Assembly (NCBI GenBank): GCA_029783825.1
Contig: JAREIK010016294.1
Coordinates: 62,001 to 126,000 of the forward strand
Direction: 5' to 3'
DNA: 64,000 nucleotides
Source of the DNA: Sapria himalayana
Lineage: Eukaryota; Streptophyta; Magnoliopsida; Malpighiales; Rafflesiaceae
Shown here piece after piece: positions 53,603-64,000 of this stretch. The notes under the pieces are model-generated. The model did no database searches and had not been told where the DNA came from. It saw nothing but the letters and a program-made list of their open reading frames with translations. Both the position numbers and the translations under genes were made by a program. Numbering within the stretch: position 1 is the stretch's first letter; each line of letters starts with the position of its first letter.

Positions 53603-56415
53603 GTCTATCTATCTATATGTTTATCTATCTTTTTGTCTATCTGTGTATATATATATATATATCTTTCTTTCAGTCTATCAGTCTCTCTAACTAACTATCT
53701 ATTTTTTTTATTTGTCTATCAGTCTATCTGTCTATCTATCTATAATCTATTTGTATATCTTTCAATCAATCAATCTATTTATCTATATGGTCTATCTATC
53801 TATCTTTCTATCGGACTATCTATTTATTGGTTTTTCTTTTTATCTATCTACTTGTCTATCTGTCTACCTATGTGTCTGACTATCTTTGTATCTGTCTATT
53901 TGTGTATATTTTTATCTGTATGTCTCTTTATTGTCTATCTGTCTATTTCTATCAACTACATGTCTATCTATTTATCTATTTGTCTATCTAATTGTCAGTC
54001 AATCTGAGTGTATATCTTTCTTTCCTTTAATATATCTTTTTTTCTGTCTATCTATTTGTCTATTTGTCATCTATCTATCTATCTATCTATCAAACTACCA
54101 ATGTACCTATCTCGATATATGTTTAAACATCTATCTATCTATCTATCTTTATATCTATCTATCTATCTATTTGTCTGTCTGTCTGTCTATCTATCTATGT
54201 AACTATGTATCTATATGTGTTTCTTTTATCTATCTATTTGTCTATTTGTCTATTTATCTATCTGTCTGTCTATCTGTCTATTTGTCTGTCTCATTGTTTA
54301 TCTACATATCAATCTATTTGTTTATATGTTTATATATCAATCAATCTATCTGCCTACATGATCTATCTATCTATCTCTCTATCTATCAATCTATATTTCT
54401 AACTATTTTTTGTTTTATCTTTTTATCTATCTACTCATCTTTTAGTCTATAGATCTATCTAACTATCTTTCTATCTGTCTATTTGTATATATGTCTATCT
54501 ATCTATCTATCTAAATGACTATTTGTTTGTGTCTTTCCTTTATTTTCCTATCTATTTATCTATCTATCATTCTAGTTATCAGTTTGTTGGTCTATCTTTC
54601 TTTCTTTCTACATGTCACTTTTTCTATTTTTTTTGTCTATCTATCTAGGTATCTATCTATCTATCTACATATCGATCTATCAATCAATAAATCTATCTAT
54701 TTATTTATCTATCTATCTATCTCTCTATGCTATCTGGTTATCTATCTATCTATATATCTATCTATCAATCAATTAATCTATCTATTTTCTATCTATCTAT
54801 CTATATCTATATGTACCTATCCGGCTATCTAGCTATCTGTCTATCTATCTATATGTCTATCTTTCTATATGACTATCTTTCTATCTGTATATTTGTCTAT
54901 CTGTCTATATATCTATCTGCCTTTTTGTCTTTCTGTCATGAGTCTATTTGTCTATCTATGTATCTATCTATCTATGTATATTTCTATCTATCCGTATATC
55001 TACCTATATGTCTATATGTCTATCTATCTGTCTATCTTTCTAAAATTCTATGTCTATTTGTCAATCAATCAATCAATATGATCTATCTATTACTTTGTCT
55101 ATCTATAGATTTTTTATTTGTCTATTTATCTATATATTGTCTATCTATTTATATGGCCTATCTATCTATCTCTATATCTGTATATCTATCTATCTATTTA
55201 TTGGGTTTTCTATTTATCTATCTACTTGTCTATGTATCAATCTTTCTAAATGACTATCTTTCTATTTGTCTATTTGTGTATATGTCTATCTGTCTATCTC
55301 TCAAAATGTACATCTAATTAAGTCTATCATCTATCTGCCTATATATCTATCTATCTATCTATCTCTCTTTCTGTGTATGTCTGCCTGTCTCTTTGTATAT
55401 CTGTCTATCTATTTGTTTATCTGTCTGTTTGTCTATCTATCTTTATGTTTGTCTGCCTGTCTCTCTTTCTATCTATCTTTGTTTAGTTTGTCTGTCTCTA
55501 TCCCTCACTATTTGTTTATTTGTCTATCTATCTATATATTTTTATATCTTTCTATATATCTATATATCTTTATATATATATATATATATCTGTCTATTTG
55601 TTTATCTATTTATCTGTCTATATGTCTATAAATCTATCTTTCTATCTGTCAATCTGTCTATCTATCTTTTAGTCTTTAGGTTTATCTGTATAATAGTCTA
55701 TCTATCTTCTATCTATCTGTCTATCTATCTTTTTATCTATCTATCTATTTACCTATCTATCTATTTACCTATCTATCTTTAGTATATATGTCTATATATC
55801 TACCTGTCTATTTATTTATCTATCTATCTGTTTATTTATTTATCTATCTATCTGTATATTTGTCTATCTGTCTATCTATCTATCTTATTATCTATCTATT
55901 TGTCTATCTGTCTATCTATCTATCTGTCTTTCTGTCTGTCTATCTAACTATTTGTCTTTTAGTCTATATGTCTATATGTCTATATATCTATCCGTCTCTC
56001 TAACTCTTTGTATATATGTTTATCTTTCTTATATCTATCTTTGTATCTGTCTATTTGTCTATCTGAAAATCTATCTATCTATTTATTTTTGACTATCTGT
56101 TTTCTCTTTATCTGTCTATCTGTTTATTTTTGTCTATCCATCTTCTATTTATTTGTATATCTATCTATTTGTCTATCTATCTATTTGTCTATCTATCTAT
56201 TTGTCTATCAATCTATTTGTCAATTTTCTATCTGTCTATCCATCTATCTGTATATTTGTTTATATATATATATATCTATATATATCTATCTATCTATTTA
56301 TCTTTTGTATTTCTGTCAATCTAAATATTTGTCTATTTATATATCTTTCAATATTTATATCTATCAATCTCTCTATCTGCCTTTCTCTCAATCTGTTTAT
56401 GTATTTATATATTTT

Positions 56416-56755
56416 TAATTCTTAATATGTTTTTGTTCATGTCTGAATTCTTTATTAATTCATTTGTCAAGAGATCTTCGAATTGGATCACTATTCCATT
56501 AATTTATATTTTCTTTTTTAATTTAATATTCAAAGATTGAGTTGAATCAAAGTAAAAATGCAGCTATTTGATCTTAATTGAGAAGTGAAAAGCTGATTCT
56601 TTCAAAATTTCAATTTATTTCTTTTTTGCTTTCCTTTCTTGTCCATTCACGTATTTCATTCAGTAGATGTACAAAAGGTTTATGAATGGAATTTTGAATC
56701 AAAATTTTTTGAGTGGGCTTTAAACTTTCTTAAACTTTGTATGTAGTCAATCAAG
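56416..56755. other. AT-rich junction between array and CACTA 2
   Basis: This is 340 bases of ordinary AT-rich sequence. I see no CACTA terminal repeat, no subterminal motif, no gene and no TATC units. The 5' end of the adjoining transposon is therefore missing or too diverged to see. Confidence 0.6.
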
Positions 56756-59700
56756 ATGGATGGATGGAAAAAAAATTAAGTGTCCATGTAATAACTACAA
56801 GTGTTAGAATATTCCTTTTCATGAGGTAAATACTATAAGATACCATTTGGCTAAATATGGCTTTATACCAAATTATTTTGGTTGGATTGATCATGGAGAA
56901 AGTATAATGGCTCAGAACATTGACCAAAATGAAGGTACTGAATCATTTGCATGTGGTGAAGAAACATCAAGCACATACCATATAATGGTCATGGAAGCTA
57001 CTGGTGATGACTTCAATATGTATTACATGGATAAACCACCGAATCCTAAAGATCAGAAATTTTATGAAATGCTTAATGCTACAGATAATGAGTTGTGGCC
57101 TGGCTTTAAAACATATCCGTTATTGTCACTTGTGACTAAACTAAAGAGCATGAAGTCAGAAAATCATATGTCTAAAAAAATATTTGATCAGGTGATAGAA
57201 CTGATGCAAGAAGATTGTTTCAGATAATAATTTGATCACTAATAACTTTTAGAACACTAAGAAGTTACTACGAGGTATGGGTCTACCAGTAAAAAAAATT
57301 GATTGTTGTTTTAATGGATGTATGTTATATTGGGTTGTTGATAGTAATTTTATTAGTTGTGAATTTTGTGATCATCCTAGGTTTAAGAAAACACCTCGTG
57401 TTGCAGATATGCGACAAAAGATTAAAGTTTCATTTAAGAATATGTTTTACATTCCTTTTATTCCTCAATTACTGAGACTATATGCATCAAATGCTATAAC
57501 AAATGATATGAGACGGCATTATGAGCATGAGGTTGAAGAAGGGGTGATGTGTCATCCATCAGATTCACTTGCTTGGAAGTAATTTAAACATATACATTAA
57601 GATTTTGTAGCTGAAAATCAAAATGTGAGATTGGGTCTCTACACTAATGGATTTCAGCTATTTGGACAATCTGGACAACAGTATTCAACATGACCAGTGA
57701 TAGTGACCCCTTATAATTTTCCTACGTGGTTGTGTATGAAGGAGCGATATATTTTTTTTCTATATTTGTTGTAGGGCCAAAAAAACTGAAAGATATGCTG
57801 GATGTTTTCTTACAGCCTCTTATAGCAGAGTTAAATCATTTGTGGGATGTTGGCGAAATACATATGACATTTCAAAGAATCAAAATTTTATTATGCGGGC
57901 AGCCCTTATGTGGTTGGTAAGTGACTTTCTTACATATTCAATGTTGTCTGGTTGGAGTACTGCAAAATGAATCACATGTCCATATTCCATGAAAAAGTCT
58001 GATGCATTTACCCTCAAATTCATTAGTAAATAGTCATGGTATTATATTCTTCATAAGTTTTTACCTACAAATCATCCATTCCATAGAAATAGAAATGCAT
58101 TTTGAAAAAATAAAATAGTGATGACAATTACACCAGTTGTACATTCAAGAGATGACATTTTTACAGAGATTCAGAGTTTGGGTATGAAAAAGGTAACTAA
58201 AAAGAATGCTATTGGAACTAATGGACAAATATGCAAATATTTGGAGGGAGGAAATGTAGTATTTTATGGGACTTGTCCTATTGGAACTCTAATTTAATTC
58301 ATCATAACTTGGATGTACTGCATATTGAAAAAAATATGTTTGACAATGTTTTCAACACTGTCCATAATGTTGACAGAAAAATAAAAGAGACTCTAAAATC
58401 AAGACAAGTGTTGAATGATTACTATCGGCATCCTGAATTGAAATTGAACTAGACAACAGAAAAATTCACTAATGCTTGTTACACACTGTCTAAACACTTG
58501 ATAAGAATGCAAGACAGATATTGTGTGAATGGGTTAGAAATTTGAAGTATTTTTTATGGATATGTGTCAAAAATGGGTAGATGTGTGGATATGAAGAATT
58601 TTAAGTTATTTGGAATGAAAAGTCATGACTGTCATGTATTTATTCAGAGATTATTATTATTTGCATTGCATGAATTACTTCCCCTAAGTGTTTGGAAGGT
58701 CCTTACAGGACTTAGTTTGTTCTTAAAACTACTAACTCCAACCACAATCATTATAGATAACATGGTGATGTTGGAGAATGACATACCACATATTCTTTGT
58801 AAGCTTGAACTGATATTCCCACCGAGCTTTTTTGACTCAATGGAGCATTTGCCGGTTCATTTGTCATTGAAGCAAGGATAGTATGGCCAAGACAATATAG
58901 GTGGATGTATCCTTTAGAGAGATATATGCATATAAGAAGTAGTGTTTTCTTATTTCAAACATAAAGTAATATTGTAATTTAATATAATTTAAACCTACCA
59001 TTATGGTTGTATGTATTTTCGTAAGTTGAAATTGAATGTTAGAAACAAGACACAAATTGAGAGTTCTATTTGCAATGCATATTTAGTAGAAGAAGAATCA
59101 TGATTTTGTTCTTATTATTCTGAGGATCATGTCAATACATAAAATAGAAATGTGACTCGATATGGTGAAGGTCAAGTACTAGTATAAGATGATTCTGTGG
59201 ACAAGCTATATATCTTCAAGCACCTTGAAAAAACATTTGGAAGAGCAAAGAAAATATGTATGACAAATGAAGAGTATAAAGTAACCCAGAGCTACATTTT
59301 ACTTAATTGTGAGGAGGTTGCACCTTTTATTGAGTATGTATACCCAAATTGTTTACCGGTTTAATCATATTTTAATTTTTTCCCTAATAAAAATAATTTA
59401 AATTAATATACATTTTTCTTTCCTCTGTTTATATTTGTGAATAATTTATGTTGATCAGTTAAAAAATATGCCACCAATAATTTCCACCCATGAGGTCGAT
59501 TATATGCTAGAAATAGAATTTTCGAATTGGTTCAAAAATTATGCGAAAATTATTAAGTTTAAATTTTTTGAATTATTTAATTTATTAGTATCTTTTAGTT
59601 ATTAACATCATTTGTTTAAATTTTGCAACAGACAAATAATCCTTGAAATGGAGATTGCAATATTTTCATTCATAATCTTGGTAAAGGCCCATTTAGATAT

Positions 59701-60361
59701 GTGATAACCTATCATGAGTATTTTGTCAATGTATATAAATTTCATACATTCGGGCATGGTTCTTCTAAAGCAACAATAAATAGTTGTGTATGAATTAAAG
59801 GCTCAAGTTATAGTGTAGATGAGATTGATTATTATGGTTAACTCACATAAGTTATTGAGTTGGAGTATACTAGACTTAAAAATAACAAGATTGTATTATT
59901 AAAGTGAGAGTGGTTTGATCCTATACGAAATATGGGTACAAAGATTCATTCGAATTATAAGCTAGTGGGTGTTAACCATAAACACATATATTACATATGA
60001 GCCATTTATTATGGCAGTTGAAGCCACTCTAGTATATTATTATACATATCCGAGTTTATCTTGTGATAAGAGTGACTGGTGGGATATTTTCAAAATCAAA
60101 GCTCGATCAATTTTTGAAGTGCCAACATCTCAATATAGAAGTGCAAACTTAGCTATTGCACTGACATTCCAAGAAGATGACATAAATAACATTGCACCTG
60201 TGCATGTAGATGAAGATCCAAAAAATATATGTGACTAAAATAGTGGCCTAATAGAAATTGAAGATGATCAATTTCTATCTGAAGATAAGTTGAAACTTCC
60301 ATCAAAATCAGATGAAATGTTAGAAGATTCATTGGAGGATGATAGTGATGCCGATAATTAA
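56756..60361 (+). pseudogene. TNP2-type CACTA transposase of element 2, decayed
   Basis: It begins near an ATG at 56756 (MDGW). The transposase-associated cysteines (KCPCNNYKC), YHLAKYGFIPNY and then WIDHGES follow. Transposase_21 motifs follow: GLPVKKIDCCFNGCMLYW at 57280, YIPFIPQLLRLYAS, CHPSDSLAWK, VRLGLYTNGFQLFGQSGQQ near 57630, then HHNLDVLHIEKNMFDN near 58300. DUF4218 lies at 58600-59060 (MKSHDCHVFIQRLL, FPPSFFDSMEHLPVHL). DUF4216 lies at 59690-60110 (TYHEYFVNVYKFHTFGHGS, EPFIMAVEATLVYYY). An acidic tail ends at TAA 60359-60361. A plausible intron ends at TTTTGCAACAG (59631). Stops and shifts throughout mean it is inactive. Confidence 0.93.
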
Positions 60362-60506
60362 AATTTTATGATTATTTTATAATATTATACTATCAAAGAT
60401 TTTTTATATTTTGTTGAAATCTATTGATGTGCATTATTCTAGAATGCATGGTTGTTCATCATATCTATATTATTTGTTCTATGTTAATATTTTTTTTGTA
60501 CAACAT

Positions 60507-62507
60507 ATGGTGCCTAAAGCACGTGGCCATTGGTAGAGGCTGACGTGGACACAAAAATAGATGAAGTTCAACTTGTATTTTACATCTAGTTGAAAATTTA
60601 GTACCATCTCATACTGACCATATACAGACTTCAACATCACAGTCACCATCTCCGTCACAATCACCATCACCATCATTGGAACATTTACCATCACAGTCAC
60701 CATCTCCGTCACCATCACCATCACCATCATTGGCACATTTACCATCACCTTTATTAGATATAAGCTCACCACCCATTGTCCTTCCTACACACACTTTTGA
60801 TCCATCATGAATTTCTACACCACCTTTTATACCGATAGTTTCTCCATTTACAATACCATTGACATCATCAAATGATGCGTCTTCCTCTACATTAGTGCTA
60901 AATTAGTAATTGAGATTTTGGATGGGAGGTATAAGAAATATATAAATATTACTTGAATAAAAAATTATGATATTTCTTTTAGTGGTTTTTATATATAGTA
61001 TTGATTCGCTTATTTTCAATGTTATTTATTTATTTGTACAGTTTTATTCCTTCTCACAAGTATTCGGCTATAATTACAAATTCATTCAAGAAAATGATCG
61101 ATTCTAAAGCATTCTTAGGGAAGAATGTTTTGGATCAATAAAGAGTCTAATTTTAATGATATTCAGATAAAAACAATGAAATAAAAGCATTTAAAATTAT
61201 TTATCTAATTAGTTAACTAATATGTTCGTTATTATTCAAGCAGTAAATAATAATGACATTGGTATTAATATAATTTTTTTGTGAGTTTTCTATATATAGA
61301 ATCAGTACACATGGGCACCCAAATTTGATGGAAAGATAAAACCATTGTGGGAGAGCAAAGTTGCTAAATGGTATTTAAAATTTGTCCATAAATTAAATAA
61401 TCTAAAAGATAGGCCAGATTTTATAATAGAGGATGAGTGGCCTACATTGCTTAAGCATTGGGAGGAGCTAGATGTGAAAAAAAAATCAGAGATTGCTAGC
61501 AAAAATCGATGGACTGAGGTAGCCCGACTAGGTACAGGATTATCGTGCCACACAGGATGGTCAAAGTCGAGTATTGTGCACGCTCGAGATTTGGTACAAT
61601 TTAAAAGTTTAAAACATTTATATATTTAGTAGTTGTCCTAATAGTCCAAATAAAATCTGTGCAATGGATTTAAAATTTTTTTTAAAATTTTTAACATTTG
61701 TTTGACTTTATAAATACATGCTCTAGGCTAAAGAATTGGGTAGAGATCCCAATTTTTATGAGATTTTCAGGAGGATGCATGTGAAGAAAGTGGATGACTA
61801 GTTTGTTGACAACAAGTCTCAGATGATTGATGTAAGTATATGTTATTTTAATAAAATTTTATAATACTACAGTAAATTTTGAAAGAAGCTTGGAATTAAA
61901 GATATTAAATTTATTTTATGTATATCTAGAAAAGTATTTTTTTTTTCTATTTTTTCACAAGGAACTCATGAAGGAATGTGTGAGAGCTTCTTCTCAACAA
62001 GTTGAGGGTTTTATGGATCTTCAACCAATTGACTATGATGCTATCTATTTGGAGATCATAAGAGGGCATAAGAAGCAATGAGTGTATGACATTGGCTTGA
62101 AGGGAGTGACGTTTTGTTGTAGTAAATGTGCTTCTAATTCATCTATCACGATAATGGCTGTTAAGGTGGTTGAACAACAAGTAATGGAAACAAATGAATG
62201 TTTTGAAGTTATGGAGATTGAAATGCAAGAGAAGGAATAGCAGATTTCTTATTTGAAGAAAGAAATACAGGAAATGAAAGAAGAAAAGGATGAGCAGATT
62301 CCTCATTTGATGGAAGAAATGCAAAAAATGAAAGAAATAAATGAAGTGATGAAAGAAATGAGTGATAAGATGAAAGAAATTAAGAATGTAAAGCAACAGC
62401 AGAAATCCTATATAGTGTCACAGTTAATGGCTTTGACGCAAGAGAAAGCATTCCAAGATCCAGCTATGAAACCATGGAGGAGAGGCTATCACAAATGCAC
62501 CAACTAA
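60507..62507 (+). pseudogene. Transposase_24-type (TNPA-like) gene of element 2, decayed
   Basis: The ATG at 60507 gives MVPKARGHW, then a stop. A Pro/Ser-rich stretch (PSPSPSPSLEHLPSQ type, 60640-60800) follows, as is common at the N-terminus of these proteins. After a likely intron ending near 61298, the conserved core reads YTWAPKFDGKIKPLWESK, RPDFIIEDEWPTLLKHWE, KKKSEIASKNRW and SCHTGWSKSS (61300-61600), the K-S-x-x-x-x-x-N-R and H-x-G-x-S motifs of Transposase_24. KELGRDPNFYEIFRRMH with a final VDDxFVD follows after a second gap (61730-61815). The C-terminus (62000-62507) is a Glu/Lys/Met-rich coiled coil. A few in-frame stops remain, fewer than in element 1. Confidence 0.83.
60640..60747 (+). 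repeat. Two 54-bp tandem repeats coding Pro-Ser-rich segment
   Basis: The unit CAGTCACCATCTCCGTCAC, continuing to ACATTTACCATCA, starts at 60640 and again at 60694, with two or three base differences. 54 bases is 18 codons, so the duplication preserves the frame and doubles a PSPS-rich block ending in EHLPS or AHLPS. Confidence 0.92.
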
Positions 62508-63529
62508 TTATGAGGACGAATTTGTATCAGAATTATTTCTGAACTTTTTTTGATTATTGTCTGTGTAGCTAAATAGGATGAGACTTTTTTGGTGGTATTA
62601 TTTTTGTTTATTCTAGTTTTGTTATTTGCTTTGCCGATTAACTGAACAATGAATCTTTGTAGGACATCTGATGTGAGACGCACGAATAAATTCTGATTCA
62701 AAGCCTTCAGACATTGTCACGGTCCTTCCTATGGATGGGTTCCATCTTTACCAATCTCTACTGGTCAAAAAAAAGGCGGAACTATTATTATCTTCATTAT
62801 TTCTGAAAATTTTTATTTTTGTACTCTCTATCACTTTCTAAAGATCATTGCTAGCCATCTTTTAGATATTTCTTGAAGTTGAATGACTATCAATTGAGAT
62901 TCGTGTTTGTTAATGTCTATAATTATTATTTTATATATATGTTAATGTGTATTGTTTTAATGGAGTGCATATTATTTTATGGAGTGCATCTTGAATTGTT
63001 TCCACCCATGAATGTGTATGATTATGAACTGTTCTGTAGTTATGTTGTCACATACAATGAAGTGATGGTGTTTGCTTCGAACCAAGAGAAGAACCCTTAT
63101 GGTCGTAGAAACTATAGGGTTGATGGACAAACACAATAAAGCTAAGCAATCAAAATCATTGGTGCAAGTACACAGAGAGGAGAAGAAATGTTCTAGGAAA
63201 GCCACGCAGAAGATTGGTGCTGCAGGGAGTGGCGGGGCAGAGTAGCCCCCTAATATGCCTTGGGACCGAGAGCAAGTTCTGGTTGCAGAGAGGTTGGGTT
63301 TTAAGATATATTTTCACCCAGCCTGGCTTGTGGCTTGTCTTCTAGGTTTTCCTCTAAGAGTTTTAAGATATATTTTCGAAAATTTAAATAATATTTGCAT
63401 TTCTTATTAATGTTGATAGTGAAGTTTTGTGCCTTCTTTGTTAACTATAAATGGGATAATACTTTTCCTGCAGTTCTATATCTATATCTATACCTTCTAT
63501 TCTATATCTATAAGACATCAATATATACT
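62508..63529. other. Unassigned sequence right of CACTA 2
   Basis: No known domain was recognised. An 88-codon + frame at 62873-63139 begins MKLNDYQLRF and ends in a more hydrophilic stretch; it resembles no family I know and may be chance. A GC-richer segment lies at about 63140-63330 (GGGAGTGGCGGGGCAGAG). No CACTA terminus is seen, so whether this belongs to the element is unknown. Confidence 0.4.
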
Positions 63530-63577
63530 GTAGTATATATGTATATATACCAAAGTATATATGTACATATATACTAC
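63530..63577. repeat. AT-rich hairpin with 21- and 23-base arms
   Basis: The arms at 63530-63550 and 63555-63577 are reverse complements apart from one 2-base indel, with the loop CAAA. Both outer ends read GTAGTATATATGT. It lies about 35 bases before the ATG of the fragment at 63611. It could be a cruciform, a remnant of a small inverted-repeat element, or a regulatory palindrome. Confidence 0.85.
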
Positions 63578-63610
63578 AACAATATTTTGTCTAGAAGTAC
63601 ATCCACAGCC

Positions 63611-63863
63611 ATGGCTGCCACTGCATATATCACTCCAGTTCTCGAGAATTCATACCTGTAAGAAGCCATTAAATCTCTCACCGCAGCCAACTCTCCTCCT
63701 CCTCCATTTCTTCCTTTCAGTCAATTTGAACAATTGGGGAAGGACTTAATCTCACCATTAGAAACACTGACAAATAATGAAGATGTGTGAGGGTTTATAG
63801 GTGATGGAGAGGAAGAAAAGAAACATCGTGATTATGGAAGAGTGTGTGTCAAGCATAGGTGAT
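63611..63863 (+). pseudogene. Coding-like fragment, unidentified
   Basis: From the ATG at 63611 the frame reads MAATAYITPVLENSYL, stop, then EAIKSLTAANSPPPPFLPF, then SQFEQLGKDLISPLETL, then TNNEDV, stop and GFIGDGEEEKKHRDYGR, to a stop near 63863. The composition is that of a real soluble plant protein rather than random AT-rich sequence, and the two internal stops suggest a decayed first exon. I do not recognise the family. It may instead be gene debris carried by a transposon. Confidence 0.4.
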
Positions 63864-64000
63864 GGTATGAGGAAAGGTTTTCTGGAATTTGATGAGAATA
63901 GCATTTCAGATAAGTATAAATGATTAATAAGACTTGACAAAATAGGATTTCCTTATATTAGAGTTCAAAATTAAAACAATAAAATAAAAGTTAAAGGAAA

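Larger units (their letters stand above)
29880..55360. repeat. Higher-order repeat core recurring in the array
   Basis: A core unlike plain TATC recurs in fixed order. Box A is GGTTTATCTCTTTATC then TATCTACTTGTC. About 70-100 bases later comes box B, CTCTAAATG. About 20 bases after that comes box C, TCTATCCTCTATCT, often followed by a (TA)n tract. Box B/C copies lie near 29890, 32030, 33410, 42104, 43020, 44088, 44536, 45270, 45968, 47958, 48713, 49488, 50400, 51220, 53250, 54508 and 55298. Box A is also seen near 31860, 35130, 39950, 41620, 46790 and 52430. Many spacings are 0.7-0.9 kb, and some are about 2 kb. I did not find the core in block 1 or before about 29.8 kb. The LINE interrupts this domain at 35624-39887. 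Confidence 0.8.
39888..56415. repeat. Degenerate TATC/TGTC tetranucleotide array, block 3
   Basis: This 16.5-kb block is the continuation of the array right of the LINE, in the same phase and orientation. It is the richest in higher-order cores, long (TA)n tracts and large duplications. It ends abruptly near 56415, where ordinary AT-rich sequence with transposase coding begins. The longest false open frame in the window (540 codons, 40290-41912) lies here. Confidence 0.97.
56416..62600 (+). mobile_element. CACTA (En/Spm) transposon 2, 5'-truncated or end-less
   Basis: The + strand carries a TNP2-type gene followed by a Transposase_24-type gene, the same order as in CACTA 1 and with close motif similarity (FPPSFFDSMEHLPVHL in both). 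No CACTACAA terminus or TTTGGTCGGTAA subterminal repeat is seen on either side, so the limits given are those of the recognisable genes and not real termini. The left end was probably lost at the array boundary. Confidence 0.75.

Noticed and set aside
60479..60794. - strand frames rich in Met-Val or Gly-Asp repeats
   Set aside because: They are antisense shadows of the Pro/Ser-coding 54-bp repeats of the Transposase_24 gene.
62139..62396. 85-codon - strand frame rich in Phe, His and Leu
   Set aside because: It is antisense to the Glu/Lys-rich coiled-coil C-terminus of the Transposase_24 gene.

Overview
The window comes from the nuclear genome of a land plant, almost certainly a flowering plant. 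It carries two En/Spm (CACTA) DNA transposons of the plant TNP2 / Transposase_24 type and one plant LINE ending in a zinc-binding plus RNase H-like module. It has no bacterial-style operons, rRNA, tRNA or CRISPR, and I found no intact host gene. The species cannot be named from this sequence.

About 42.3 kb (two thirds) is one very large, degenerate tetranucleotide array: TATC/TGTC on the + strand, GATA/GACA on the - strand. It lies in three blocks (1-6348, 16180-35623, 39888-56415). The pyrimidine-rich strand is always the + strand, so this was one array later split by two insertions. Stop codons are rare on the + strand, which makes long false open frames that encode only Ser-Ile-Tyr-Leu repeats. 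From about 29.9 kb rightward a recurring non-TATC core shows a higher-order unit, often spaced 0.7-0.9 kb apart. Copies of about 745 bp, 1.7-1.8 kb and 248 bp are also visible. Many (TA)n tracts are embedded; the longest is about 95 bp.

Insertion 1 (6349-16179) is a CACTA element with its genes on the - strand. It has degenerate terminal inverted repeats, a 3-bp TAT/TAT flank and TTTGGTCGGTAA subterminal repeats. It holds a decayed TNP2 transposase (12904 down to 9160) followed by a decayed Transposase_24-type gene (9085 down to 7245). A large AT-rich region with a 554-bp tandem duplication precedes the genes.

Insertion 2 (35624-39887) is a 5'-truncated LINE on the - strand. Its reverse transcriptase is broken by stops and frameshifts. 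A 408-codon frame with zf-RVT and RNase H domains is still open, and the 3' untranslated region contains three partial tandem copies of a roughly 460-bp unit.

The array ends abruptly near 56415 and passes into a second CACTA-type element on the + strand, with a broken TNP2 (56756-60361) and then a Transposase_24 gene (60507-62507). It shares gene order and motifs with the first element but shows no terminal repeat next to the array. The last 1.5 kb holds an AT-rich hairpin and a short coding-like fragment that I cannot identify.
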